A DNA stretch of 30,293 nt from Silene noctiflora (lineage: Eukaryota; Streptophyta; Magnoliopsida; Caryophyllales; Caryophyllaceae). Below, piece by piece: positions 1 to 13,000 of the stretch (position 1 is the stretch's first letter; each line of letters starts with the position of its first letter). The stretch is from assembly GCA_009801015.1 (NCBI GenBank), contig VHZZ01007426.1, positions 16,877 through 47,169 of the forward strand, read 5' to 3'. The translations under genes were made by a program, and so were the position numbers. The notes beneath the pieces are model-generated. The model saw nothing but the letters and a program-made list of their open reading frames with translations, searched no databases and had not been told where the DNA came from.

Positions 1-900
1 AAAAAAAAAAATTGATCCTGTATAAAAAGATGAATGAGAACGTGGGGAAGTGTGGGGCACCTCTTTCAAAAAAAAAAATATTCAACTTTTAACCACAGAG
101 CGACACATCAGCTCTGTGGTTGTTGCTTTAATAGATAGGATCACCTGGCCATATCCAATTTGATAATTTGCTTTTAGAAAGGGAAAAGAAACATGCTCTA
201 GCAACTTTTGCTTGAGAAACACTGCAATTTGGATTCTGAAAGTTGTTAATCTATTCAAGGGAGAGCTACATGGTTCTTTGCGAATGTTTGAAATAGTCTT
301 TTTTTACAAAAATAAATAAATAAATAATAACAATAATAAAATCTTGGGGTTTCTTTGTTTAAGTCCCTTAGGGAGTATGACTCGATGAGCCTTTGCGAGG
401 TCAGGTTATTTAGTGCATCTTTAACTGAAGTTAAATACTTAACCATAAGATATTGACCCTTTGACCTCTGTGATACCGTTACGTAACATGATAGGACATT
501 TGATTTTATCAATTATCAGGTTTGAAAAATAGGGGAGTGTATATGACGATACACAACTAAGATTGCATTATCGATTATGGGCTCTTGCTGTTGAATTTGG
601 GCATAGGTTGCTGCCATGATGTGTTAGTGTTACGTCTAGCAATACAGTCAAATTGGTATATTAATGTTCAATGGTGGAATATTGGAATCATACAAAACAG
701 GAACAATTATTGCTGGTTATGTGTAGCTAAGCACCGCTTTATTGGTTACCGTCAAATAATTAAATTTATATTTATGGCTTAACAACCTTATCTGTTCCTG
801 CAAAAACAATTATTGCATGAACAATTATTGCTGTTTTCTGTAGCTAAGTGACTTGATTCTATCTTGCAATCTTTAGACTTAAGCTTGATATTCCCTGCAG
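1..900 (+). other. Partial intron of the WAPL gene
   Basis: This stretch precedes the first WAPL exon in the window and ends in a good acceptor (TTCCCTGCAG) at 900. I found no frame resembling the upstream WAPL repeat region, so the previous exon must lie left of the window and the intron is longer than 900 bp. It contains an AAAT/AAT-rich simple tract near 308-340 and a perfect hairpin at 91-121. The open frames at 255-512 (-) and 585-782 (+) have no recognisable protein character. Confidence 0.7.
91..121. repeat. Perfect 11-bp inverted repeat (hairpin)
   Basis: AACCACAGAGC at 91-101 is exactly mirrored by GCTCTGTGGTT at 111-121, around a 9-nt loop. A poly-A stretch lies just to the left. 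It sits inside the WAPL intron. It could be the tip of a decayed foldback transposon or simply a stable RNA stem; no target duplication is evident. Confidence 0.75.
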
Positions 901-1790
901 ATCACGGCTTGCTGCTACTAAAATATCATTTGTCTGCTCCGGTGAGCTGACTGAAGTTCAAACGGGGGTGATACCGCTACTGTGTTCCATCTTTTTGTCC
1001 AACAGTGGAGCTGGTGATGCTGCAGAAGAAGAACTTCAGTCTTGTGTGAGTAGCGCTATTTTCTTTGTTTTTCTGTAATTTCCTCCAATTCTCATATAAG
1101 ACGATGACAGGTGTCGGGAATTGGGACCAGGGTAAGTGCTGTACATTTAAGAATGGTTTTGATAGAAGATTCTTCATGGCATCTTTCTATTTACTATATC
1201 TGCACATAATTTCCGTTTCTTATTCAATAAGCTGTTTATCTCTGGACTGTGTGTTATCTACTTAAATAACACAAAGTCACAAACTGCATTCTTAAGACAC
1301 CAATGAAATGTTCCGGATATGATGAACAGGATGATGATGAGGCGGTCTTGCAAGGCGAGAAAGAAGCGGAGAAGATGATAGTAGAAGCCTACGCTGCTCT
1401 TTTGTTAGCATTTCTTTCTACTGAGAGGTTTATACTTGTTTCTTTTTAGTTTATTTCTCATTGTCCTCATCCCGCCCCCTCCCCAGTTTCCTTTCTAATT
1501 GAAATATTTTATTCCGACATTATCAGTAGGAACACACGGAATGCTATTGCTAATTACCTCCCGGATCGGAACTTGAAAGCTCTGGTACCTGTGCTTGATA
1601 GATTTGTGGTGAGTAAACCTGATTTTCCTGATATATTTTTGTAATGCTGCCAATTAAACCTGATAGATTTGCCGTCAATTGATTTTCTGATTTTTTTTAT
1701 TGCCAGACATTTCATCTGACATTGAACATGATCTCGCCTGAGACCCATAAAACGGTGAGTGAAGTAATCGAATCATGTAGGGTCCCATGA
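901..1790 (+). CDS. WAPL: WAPL-like cohesin release factor, C-terminal exons
   Basis: WAPL opens the cohesin ring and removes it from chromosomes in mitotic and meiotic prophase, in the nucleus. Four coding exons are readable: 901-1045 (first base completes a split codon), 1330-1427, 1527-1608 and 1707-1790, all with GT-AG borders and consistent phase. They encode the last 135 residues. These include SRLAATK, IPLLCSIFL, an acidic DDDEAVLQGEKEAEK stretch, then IVEAYAALLLAFLSTES, YLPDRNLKALVPVLDRFV and FHLTLNMISPETHK, ending ESCRVP-stop. This alpha-helical tail matches what I recall of Arabidopsis WAPL1/WAPL2 C-termini. The N-terminal part is outside the window, so the gene is 5'-partial here only because of the window edge. 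It converges on MOR1, with the stop codons 1.4 kb apart. The paralogue (WAPL1 or WAPL2) cannot be assigned. Confidence 0.9.
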
Positions 1791-3195
1791 AAGAACGAGG
1801 AAGCAGAGCTGTACATATGATAAAAGTTTCCTGGACTTGGTATGGGAATGCCGGAGTCCTGGATTAGCTGGTTTAAGGATGGTCAACCATGGTTGAATTG
1901 TAGCATATTTAGATTAGTAGCCTTGGTAGCTGCTTCCATTTCTCGGGCTCTTCTTTTCTCGTCTTGTAATTCTTTTGTTCATGTTTTTAATCTGTTATTT
2001 TTGTAATAGCACATTGAGAGTACATAGCTCATATTGCATTCCGATTTCTTCGAGGATGAAAGTATACGAAACTGATAGCAGCAGCTGTATTCCACTGTCC
2101 ACTGTATCTCTTCTTTGTAACATGGGGATTCAACATAACCTTTTCTTATCGCCATTTAATCAGTTGCACTATACATTTGAACATTCAGATGAACTCTTTC
2201 TGGTATCCTGATATGCTCTGCCAATTAAACCTTAGAGTCTGCCTTGCCTGAAAATTAATCCGGTCACAATTTACCTTGAATAGAGTCATCAGAATATGGC
2301 CAGTAATTTGAACTAGGCCAAGCCACATTTTATGCACTTGAATTTCACACCCCAAATTTCATATGCCAATCCATGATTCCCATTCTTATGTAGAAATTGT
2401 TGCTTAAAAAGTCACATTACATAAGCCGGTGTTTGGAAACGTGAAATTTCAATTTCATGATTTAGTTGTAGAAATTAAAATGTTTCAAATCCAATTCCAA
2501 GGAAATCACGTGAAATTCCAAATTTCTTCTCAATGGTGTTTGGAAAACCTGTGGAATTGGAATTAGATTGGCTGGACAGGCATGGGTCGAGATCATGAAA
2601 TTGTTTTTATAAAATTGGAATTCCTTTGGTAATTTGCACAGTCAAAGTGTAGCATAAAAATTCGGATTAAATTAACTTCATCAAGGGTGAGAATTAAGGA
2701 TTTGTTGAGTTTTGCCATCTTCCCGGAGGAATTCTCATCACAGGCCACTAGAGAACGTGGAAAAAAAATACCTGGTATTAGATACCAACATTACTCAATA
2801 GCTTATACTTGTTCAAAGCCAAGAACAAAAGATAATATGCAGCAAGAAGCCATGCTAACAAAATTTTCCCCAAATTACAGCCAAGGTTACATCTTGCAAA
2901 CGAATATGCCGTCAATTACAGGTGACAAGATCGATGGCTTCAACAAATCAATAGCAAACATACCTCTCCACGACAAGATTCTAATTTATCTCTCAAGCCA
3001 TGAAATTGCCTTCCATGTGAATGAATATACCACAGCTAAGTACAACCTTCGGAAACCAAGTTTCCAAGATAACTATAAAGCTTTCATCAAAGATGTATCC
3101 CTATTTACACAATTTGAGCACCCCAAAATATATATACCAATCCCTCGAATGTATGCTTGAGAAAATTGTCGGCATCATGACCCCAGTTCTCCAAT
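1791..3195. other. Convergent intergenic region with both 3' UTRs
   Basis: This lies between the WAPL stop (+) and the MOR1 stop (-). It must hold both 3' UTRs and polyadenylation sites, but I could not fix either end. A 157-codon + frame at 2687-3160 runs antisense to the expected MOR1 3' UTR and has no family resemblance. About 2430-2570 holds two direct copies of a GTGTTTGGAAA motif in repeat-like sequence. Confidence 0.6.
2431..2570. repeat. Repeat fragment with GTGTTTGGAAA motifs
   Basis: GTGTTTGGAAACGTG near 2431 and GTGTTTGGAAAACCTG near 2534 are direct copies, each followed by sequence rich in AATTCC/GAAATT. The GTGTTTGG motif is typical of the ends of plant Tourist-like and hAT-like MITEs. 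No matching inverted end or target duplication was found, so this is probably a fragment. Confidence 0.35.
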
Positions 3196-6100
3196 CTAGG
3201 CTTGATCAAACGATCCACTCTTAAGTCTTTGCATCCGAGCTTGAAGACCAGATAGTGCTTTTTCATCCATGGGAAGAACCCCATTGTGAACGGGGTTCTC
3301 GACACCAGTATCATCTGGTACATGCTGAGCTTGGTTATGATCAATATTACCATTCATTGGCATTAGTGGCCTATTTCCAGAATCAGGGTTTGTACCTGAT
3401 GCAGCTAACTGGATGCTCTTCATCCTTTCTCTAATGGCATCTAGTGTTCCCGTGGGTACTGCCGGCATACAAAAGCGAAGTCAAAATGGACTCATTTAAA
3501 TGCCACGAGCACATGAAATAGAAGCAAAAAATATTAACCCAATGCCTCAAGGGCTCCCACCGGCGTGACAAGGGGTCAGTCGGTCAGATGAAATACAGCC
3601 TTACCACTACGTTAAAAAGCAAAGACAGTTCCCCAGTGATAAATGCGTAGAGAATTGCATCAATTGCATCAAAAGGCAAACAGTATTTGGGTCTTCGGCT
3701 ACAATGCAAAGGAAATATAAGCACAGAATAGTTACCTCCTGAAGTTAATCTCTCATTTCTTTGATCTCCTAGAACCTGTGGGTGGTCAAAAACTGGACCT
3801 CGGGATGCAGCATTCCTTGCTCTCTCATCGTCACCAAAGGATGGTAACGTAAAATTGATTGGCTCGACTCTGCTATAATGTGATTTTGCATCATTTGGTG
3901 TGTTTGTATTTACAGGGGATAATGGTGCCAGTTTTGGTGAAGAAAGAGTCAGGGAAGCTGGAGGGGGCGTTGATAATGGGACACTAGACGGTGTCCTCCC
4001 AGCAGCAGCATTCTTTTCCATCTGAAAAAAAAGCCAATGTTTAGTACATAGCTACACGCCACCTTTGAGCAGAGACGTATTGACTCGGCCCGAATATGGC
4101 TTAACCTAAGATGAATAATTTGTAGCATAAACATCAATTCAAACACCCAAAATAATACGAGAACAGGGCAACAAAATGACCCATTTGCATAGGCTACTTG
4201 AGGAATGAAACGTCCAAGACATAACCTACTACATACCTGGGCTAACCCATCTCTTATGTAAGTTCGAAATGCTTCACTCGCATTTTGCAGCTGAGCAAAG
4301 ATATCAACCTGCATATGACGGTGCATTAAGAATTATCAAGTTCACTCCATAGGCATTCATTACTAAAGGCCAACTGTAGCCTATTCAGAAACGGTCAAAT
4401 ATATCATCACAAAAGAGTGTTCCTAGGTCTATGCGTAGTTACCTTAGGGTATAGTTGTGTGATACGATAAAGCTCGTAAAGACCAATACTGCATGTTTGC
4501 TTATCTCCAATTTTCTTAAAAATTGCAGCAAGTTCTTGCTGCAAGTGTAATATAGCACAACAATAGTCAGGAAAAGATAATCTACTGGTGAAACATAGCC
4601 GACAAAAGAGTCAAAGACTTTTGGCTGTTAATCGCCCTAGTAACTGATAACCTTCAACTGAGCATCCGCAGAATGAGTGGTTGAGGATGGATTATTAGCT
4701 GTCGAATCACCCCAATGAGTTTGGCCCACAGGTCCAGTAGGAGTAAGCATTCTCGCTGCTGCCAATGTCTATGACGACAATAACAACGTAATTAGATGAA
4801 ATGACAGACTTAGATTCACATAATACAAATATAACCAGATAATTGCACATTGTCATCCTCTGATACCTGAAGATTCAAATCAATGTATGCCAGAATAATG
4901 GGTTGAGGCTCTGCATCTATAGGAACCAGAGAAAGATGACCTTTAATAGCTGTACCCCGAAGCTTTACAAGTTCGTGAAGGACAGTTTTGACCATACGCA
5001 ATGGTTTGTCATCTGCTCCAGCTCTTCAATTTGATTGATATTAAATGACACGAGAACAAGAACAAAGTAAGTCTGGGTTAATTAAATAAATCAGCAAATA
5101 ATGACAAAAGATAGTGAGGGAATAAACCATCCACAATTCTGGCATTAAGCTCAAAAGGTACCTTCTCCTTATTTCTTCCATGCCCAATTCTTGCAGGTAT
5201 ACATGAATGCTTTGGAGAATTCGATCCAGGTCTACATCATAAATAGTGCTTTGAAGAACCTGCAATCAAAGTAGATTGTCAAATGATTCAAAGGTTGATG
5301 CTAAATAGAAGAGAAGTAAAACAAAGGACGGGAGAACCAGTTATTCAGGCATATCAGGTCAAACTGTGTTAATTCCCAACTTGTTCATCTAGTGTACCAG
5401 TATCGTATAAGGATAAAAGCCAAATTATGAACAGTAATTTGGTAAATTACAACCTGCCGGTCTCAAACACCTCATATCTATATTTTCTCCAGTTCACTCA
5501 TATAGCCCTATTGGGGTTCAGCACAGAGTTTTAGGAAAAGAACAAATGAAACTCCCCAAAATGGGAAATGGAGTGCCAAATGGACGAAACAAATGAAGGG
5601 CTAAGATAGAAATGGATGAACAACCATGTCATATGAAGAATTACCTTTGTTAACTTAATTAGACATTTAACCACTAGATCAGAAAATTTCTGGCTTCTAA
5701 CAGAAATGGCCTCATTTGATGCTGTAGCAGGCCACTTAGAGGGATCCAATGGGCGTAATAAATTGATAAGAACCACAAAGGACGACGTTCGATCGGCATT
5801 ATCCTGTAATTAGCATAATTTCTTTTAAACAAGTTTGCACAAACGTCGCATAAGTTGAGAGATAATAATAGTCACTCGAGGCCAGCTAGATTTACCAAGA
5901 TCTTGAGCATCAATACGTTCAAAGCTTTCAATAGTTGGTCACCTTCAACCATGCGAGGGACCCGTTCATCCAAAAGCCAAAGCAGAAGCTCGGTAATTAG
6001 AATATCAAGTGTACTCTCTTTAACGGCGTGAGCCAGAGTTCTATTTTGAAATATCTGTTAAATGTGTTCTACCATCAAAACTTGCAAAAGTAACAAATAG

Positions 6101-7020
6101 GCTGAGAAGCTTATGGTTGCTGACTAAGACACACCATAACAACTCACAACACGACAAAGAGAAGATACCTGCATGAGTGTGTTTAAGACGTATTTACAAG
6201 ACCTTGAAGAAGCCCCAGTTAGGCTGAAATCAAAAGTCTTTGCCACCTGTGTAAATCATGAAAATATTTGCATCATAGAAATTGATGAGATAACTAAATC
6301 AAGAAATGAAAAGAAATCCAAAGCAAAATATGTGCCTTATTGGCTAAGACTGAAACGAGACGGTCAGCATCTTTGACAATGTCGTTCATCGCATTTCCTT
6401 CAGGATCGTTTGTCGCCTGAGCCACCTCATGGCACACAACCTTCATCCCTTCCACAGACTGAGTAAATTAAAATGAAGCAGTTCAGAAAACTAGGATTCT
6501 TGGCCAAGAATAAACAAAGTAAAACAGACAGACAGACAGACAGGTTTAGGAAATTGTGGTAAAATCAGAATAGAAGGGGAAAAAAGAAAAGAAAATGCAG
6601 TGCACTAAAACTTCAAAAAATCAGAGTGAAAAGGAAAAAAGGATAATAATACAATATTGAAGAGAGTATCCAAAGTATGAGAAAATGCTGGTTCTTTACA
6701 TAGTAAGCATGCATTATCATTATTTACATAGTATAATCCTATACCTGCTCAGGAGCACCATATGTGATGACATCGATAGCTTCATTCCAGTCTGTTGGAC
6801 CACTAACACCCACATTTACTCTGGGTAATGGATTTCTCTCAATGTGGATCTCAGGATGGGCATAGTGTTCCCTGGATATTACATTTCACACAATGGTATT
6901 ACACGGAACTGAAATCGAGATAAACTGACAGTGAAGAACGAAAGGACAGAAAAATACCTAGCAAAAACAGGACCAGCAATTGATCTTGACAGATCTCCAC
7001 TCTGTTCTGCAACTTCCATC
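3196..7020 (-). CDS. MOR1: MOR1 exons 42-54: plant-type C-terminal region (residues 1423-2021)
   Basis: Exons: 6958-7020, 6745-6871, 6336-6458, 6169-6246, 5896-6054, 5645-5803, 5162-5259, 4867-5023, 4652-4768, 4443-4538, 4237-4308, 3736-4021, 3196-3458. A helical domain reads GPTDWNEAIDVITYG, ADRLVSVLANK, SSRSCKYVLNTLMQ, LLWLLDERVPRMVEGDQLL, INLLRPLDPSKW, HVYLQELGMEEIRRR, LRMVKTVLHELVKLRGTAIK. Exons 50-52 give SADAQLKQELAAIFKKIGD and NASEAFRTYIRDGLAQ. Exon 53 is a Pro/Ser-rich tail (AAGRTPSSVPLSTPPPASL), the least conserved part. Exon 54 ends GTLDAIRERMKSIQLA and LPMDEKALSGLQARMQRLK. Exon 44 is followed by a GC donor. Loss of the C-terminal part disrupts pollen cytokinesis in Arabidopsis gem1. 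Confidence 0.93.
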
Positions 7021-10000
7021 CTGTGTATTTACAAAGAGACAGAAGAGGGTGTCAAATTGTTCCAACTAATTTTTTAAAAATGAAATTAATCATATTTAAC
7101 TACTATGACAGATAAGTTACCAAGATTGAAGCTAGAACATTTTTTTTTTCTTATACTAAATGAGAAGCCACTGACATCATCCTTGCTGATATATCATGCT
7201 AATACATTTCTATTCCTACTAAGACTTTCTAATATTCATTTAGCGATATCTAATATTCTGTCTTTGACTTAATACTATTTTTTATGCCATAATATATAAT
7301 CAGTGTTGGTCTTAAATTCTTAACTTGACTACTAGAGTACTAGGCCATGGGGCATTTTGAGGTCAGCTGCCCAGGCCATGGGCGTGCAATGCCTAGGCCA
7401 TGGGCGCCCTTGTGAGTGCTATGCGTAGGCCAATATTAGGTAACAAGATATCTTTTCCTTAAAAAATCTGATCATTTCCCAAGAATAAAAAAAATAAAAC
7501 TTCAATTTAAGAAAACTAATGTATATGGGAAATCTAAACCACAAAGTTACTTAATTCAACAAGAAAAAAAGAAAGAACACAAACAAATTGGTACATTAGC
7601 AAACTGGAACCGAATGGAGGGAATACTTCATATTCCTTCCGTCCCAATTATTCGTTTATCTTTTTTATATTCTGTGTGGTATTTTAATCAAAGGTAAACA
7701 AACGCACATTACTTTCTACATTTGATCTAGTGCGTAGCACATCTATCAACTAAGCATCTTAGATTAAATTAAAATGCATTTTGTTAAAAATATATTTTCT
7801 TTTCTGAAATTCTCTTTTAGCCTGCTTTATACCGTGAGATGGTTTTATAAGAGAGTTAATACACGTTTTAATAAGAAACTATAACTGTGTATTATATTGG
7901 TAAGAGCTTGCATAAGATGATAATAGGAAAAAGAGTTTAATTTTGATATGCATTATAAATAATTTAGTAGCCAATACGACTTTGAAACTTACCTTTATTG
8001 GTAAATGTATTTTATATTAGTTCTTGAGATTATAACATATTTTCTCTAAGAAAATTATACTCCCTCCTAGTCGATCATTTCTTCCCTCTTTCCTTTTCGG
8101 AGCTAGTCGGGTTTTCTTCCCTCTTTCCTTTTTTGGAATGTTATATGTGGTCCAAATTTAATTGTATGTGGGGTAGATGGTTTTGTGTGGTCCAAAATCA
8201 ATTCCTTATTTCTTGTGCAAAATGGAAGAGGGAAGAAATAAGTGACTAGGAGGGAGTATTAGATATTTAATTATTTATCAATATTCAGTTAAAAATTACC
8301 TTTATAAAAAGACTAATTATTATTTACATTAACTGTTTCTATCCAAAACAATGAACTCCAAATACAGTGCTTGCACGGGTGCTAAAGTAGTGACACAGTA
8401 AAAGACAAGCTACAGTTGATAGCAATTAAACAAACTAAAAAAAAAGAAACAAAAATCTTGGGCACTGCTCTTAATTTGTGTGACCATAACGATAATGACG
8501 AAAGAGTCCATTTTAAACGGTTAATGTGCAAACTAAAGCTTATATCTTCAAAGATGTAACAAAGTGAGCAGATAGCACAAAGTTACACGAAAGACCAAAC
8601 TGACCAGTATTGCCTGTCCTGAAATAAAGGTCAGATTGCCACTCCTTTAACACCCAATAATATATATACTGTACAATTATGCCAAACGCATACCAACTCC
8701 ATAGTAGTAATAAGTGGAACAAGTTTAATAACCTATGTTGCTCGGACTCGTTTCGAAGTATCTGACATGGGTGCGTGTCCAAGTGAAAAAAACCCACGTT
8801 TTTGGTCTAAAATGACATGTTCGGAGTGTCCTACCCATGTCCGACACCTGAGTGTCCCCGACACGGGTACGTGAGGTAATATTGAATGGTCTGAGCATTC
8901 AACATGGGACAGAAATACTATAAGCAACAAAACAATCAAATAAAATTTTTTTGAGACAGTGAACAATTAAGTAGATAGGCACACACCCATTATCCCTAAC
9001 TGGACGTCGTAAAGCTCCCCATATATCTCCAGGCCGTCCCTCTCTTCTCCTGTCCATTTCACGGGCCTACAAAGAGGTAGCATTTTGATAAGTTCAAACA
9101 AAAAGCAGAAGCAATACATATATGGGTAACAGAAAATACCTTTGATTTAAATTTTTCATCAATCATACTTCTCTGCGCATCTGTGAGCTTCCCAACAAAT
9201 CTCCAAATATCCTCACCTGTGAATATGATAAACAAAGTCAAGAAAAAAATCATCCTGCTTCGACCTATGTATCGATACCCAAAAAATTGAAACAGTCCGC
9301 CAATTTATAAGTTCTCTCCTGTGTCCTAGTAACAAAAATTTTCCAACTTTTTCAATGATGAATCCACAATCCCCTATATACTAAGAGATTAACTCTCCTT
9401 GGAAATTTTCCCTCCAAAGTGCCAAATTTAAATAAGGAAATAATACTACTCCATATTGTTTTTTTTGGTGTCAAATGCATATTATGATTTCCACAAATAA
9501 TAATGTTTTGCATTAATTTGGGTAAGTAGTAAATGCCTACACCCCCTATATTTTCCATCAGTTATCAACGCGGTAATAGAAAATTGAGTTAGGAAATAAA
9601 AATATGCATGTGTTCCCAGAAGAGATAATTTCCAAGGACAGAGCCAGTAGTTTGTTTTTGCACCACCATGCACGTTAACTAGGATTTCAACCAAACAACA
9701 AAAGAACAACGAGTAACAAGAAAGGATAAAAGTCAGACAGCAAAGTAATTATTACATACCTAAAATCTTGTAACCGGTAGCTAGAGTGTTCAAAGCGGCT
9801 TTTCGAATTTCACCATCTCGTTCAGCTGTTAGACTAGCAACAATCTGTAAGCTTTTCAACTGTCCACTTATCTGAGTAAAAAGGTATACAAAAGTGTCAA
9901 TATAGTTCAGAATGTTATTATTACAGCAATGCAGATCTCCCTAACTAACCTCTGATCCATGATGTTCAAGAAGAAAACCGACAAGATCTGCGCATTCTAT

Positions 10001-13000
10001 CCGTGTTCGGTTATTTTTGGAACGTAAACCCTCCACAACAAAAGGAAAAAGTTTTGCAGCTGAATATACATTAATGATTCGTTTGGTCAGCTCCCGCATC
10101 TTTTCTCGTAGTTTCTCAATGTTATGCCCAGACTACAACATCATAGAAATTCAAAGTATTAATGACAAAAATGCTGTGCTTTGAAGTTAGCAACTGCAGG
10201 CAACGCCTCACATACATTGTTTAATTTAATACACGCACAGATAGATTTAGTTTTCTTTCGATTTTCTGTAGGGGATGATTCACATTTCTGGCTGATATAA
10301 TAACAGCCAGAAAACTAAAAGGACAACTCAGTCAACACAAATAAAGCTTGCATTATTTCTCAATGGTTCCTGTACAGACAACATCAAACTAGATGGCTTT
10401 TACCGTATTTAAGCATCTTGGATGTGAAAAAGAAAAGTCAAACCTTCTCTACGAAGCACGGTAGAAAGATGGCAGCCTCTGCTTCAGTAAGTGCATAGCC
10501 CTCACTTCTCAAAACCTCAAAAAGCTCAGGAAGAAATTCCAAGACCTTCAACAAAACAAAAATTATATATATGCCACAGTGCTACATGCTAGAGTAAAAA
10601 TCTTCAATGGAAAAAAGAAAAGTACCTTCAATAAACATGTTGTGTTGGATTCGCAAATCCGCAATACAAACCACCTTAGAAGTATGTCCATAACTTCAAT
10701 AATATCTTTTCCGAGAGAAGGAAGTGCCTGTTAAACATGTTAAACTCATGATAACACGCCCCAAGAAACATGCAGGGAAATATATCAGCCCAAAAATTAC
10801 CTTATGTAGCATTTCTATTCCTTCCACCTGCCTTTTAAAGTCTGCACTCAGGAGCCTCTTGCTTAAATCTTCCCTAAAATATCTCATAACCCAACTCTGA
10901 AAAACCAGAACAATTACAAAAAAGCAGAGATTTATGTTAACTGCTTGACCTATGAGGATAGCAACTACAAACCTCAAGATCTTGAATCTGCTCCAGACGT
11001 GGTTCTTCAAATTTAAAACGACGAACGACCATTCTCTCTCGATCTTCCTGAAAATTGAGATGCATGAAACAAAATGCCTCTCCAATAAACGGGGATCATA
11101 TTTTAGTGTGAAAATAATACCTTGTTTGAATCCTTCACGTTTAGTAACGGCTGATTCTGTATGGAAATATCATGAACAGACATCACTGACTCTGCTCTTG
11201 AACTCCTTGTCTGAATAGATCTCTGTTACCATCAAAAGGATCAGTTTCACACGGTTGCCTTCAAAAAATCAGAAGAAAAGAAAACTAAGAGCAAGAAACA
11301 CACCGAGGATACAGATTTTGGTCCATGCTTTGGTGCCCGATCACCAGGAGCATTTGAAGCAGCTTTGCCAACCCTTGAATTGCTCTTTGGAAGAGAGGCC
11401 GTAGAAGATATCTGAGTCGAATCATATAAATCTAACAAAGAAACGTCCATATTATAATTAGCAAATAGTAAGGGAAAAGCTACTCGCTTAACAACAAGAA
11501 AAACAATGACACACCCGGCACAGCACCATAAGCTTTCAGTTTCTCCGCAACTAGAGCAAAAGCCGGGCCTTGAATATCTCTCAGGTTCTTGGTCACCTAC
11601 AGGCAAACAATGCAATATTAGGTCCACAATTTGTATTAATTCTTGTAAATTCTCGAATACATAGTATCCCGGACAGAGCTAAGCAATTCACCAATTCTGG
11701 GCCACAAGCCTTGAAAATTTCACCAAGACATGCTTCAGCTGCTTTCCGAACATCAGCTGACTTGTCCTAAACAAGAGAGAGGAAAAAAACATTAATGGGA
11801 AGGCATAAGAAATATTTCATCTAAGGGGGAGAAGAAAGAGGACCAATCGAAAGGAAAAAGAAAAAGAGGGAAATGCTGATTGAAGAATACCGTGATTGCA
11901 ACAGAGACTGGTTTGAGTAGATGTACTGCATCAGGAAAGTCATTTAATGCAGAAAGTTGCCTAGACAACCAATCAAACAAATCTTTACGCCCTTCTGCCC
12001 CAAGCTTTGGTTCTGAAAGAGCAGCAGTGATGTAGGGAATCTACATGTACATAAAAAGCTCAATTAGCATTTCTCAGTTACAGTGACTAAACCTATAATT
12101 GAACAGTAATGACAAGCGAAACTGTACACAAACCATTTTATCAAGATGTGCAGCAGCATGCCACAGGTCTAAATTTGCCAAAACACATTCTCTCATTTGT
12201 TTTTTATTATCACCAAGGCATTTCAAGACATCAGTAAGAATACCCTGAAACATTACCTCCAAAATAAATTCATTCAAAGTAATAGGATAGGGGGAATGAT
12301 AAGCAAAATTCAAGGGTGATGGAAGAGTATAGCAAGTTAGGAATCAACAATACCTTGCTCGCCTTCTCAACTGCAGGGCCCATGGCAGAAGCGAAGCCAC
12401 CTATGGTCAATAAAGATTCCATCACGAGCTTCTTATTACTGTCGCACAAACGCCCTCGAAGAGCACCAAACAACTCCGCTGATTTTGAAACAGATGAGAG
12501 AGATTTGATGAGGCGAACAAGCAACAAAGAACAAGAATTCAAGAAGAACCAGCTAGAATCTTATTTGTGGGCATAATATAAAGAGTAAAAAAAGAAGGGC
12601 TTTTCCCTTTTGTACCCCTGTGTTTTAGCATTTTCTTAGCCAACTTCCCCCCCCCCCCCCCGGTTTTCTTCTTATCCCCAGCTGTACCCCATACTTTCCT
12701 ACTTACTCTGTACCCCATACTTTCCTACTTACTCTGAAAAAACCATTTTTCATCACTTGAATCCATTGCTTGCTTCCCTCCACTATAACACGACCTTCAT
12801 CAACTTATCACCAAATCTCACCAATTTTAATTCATCTCCATCAACCGCCATTTCCAAGATCGCCATATAAATCACATAGCCCAATTAGAAACACCCCACA
12901 ACCAAATACCCACACATTCACCATATCCTATACATCACTTAAAACCAGCCCCAATTTCCAAATCTTAGAACCACCAGCTCCATCCGACCACTAAACTACC

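Larger units (their letters stand above)
7021..8986 (-). other. MOR1 intron 41, long and repeat-filled
   Basis: This 1966-bp intron joins GG|GTGTGTG to CACAG|G and keeps phase. It holds a local repeat of AGGCCATGGGC (7341-7433), a solitary Stowaway-like end (near 7635), a full Stowaway-like MITE (8060-8256) and a GACACGGGT-type dispersed repeat (8731-8880). No extra exon between residues G1423 and M1424 is needed. Confidence 0.85.

Noticed and set aside
2687-3160. 157-codon plus-strand open frame between the two genes
   Set aside because: It lies antisense to the expected MOR1 3' UTR, has no domain or family resemblance, and no splice or promoter context supports it.
8540-8966. Two minus-strand open frames in intron 41
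   Set aside because: They overlap the GACACGGGT dispersed repeat, have no protein family character, and are spliced out between G1423 and M1424.
10801-10896. Loss of the first-repeat Trp in TOG5 as a possible defect
   Set aside because: Arabidopsis MOR1 also has Phe in the equivalent SPDFKKQ motif as I recall, so this is a family feature of TOG5.
12770-12994. Pro/His/Ser-rich open frame
   Set aside because: It lies inside the Mutator-like MITE in intron 26 and reflects the C-rich core, not a protein.
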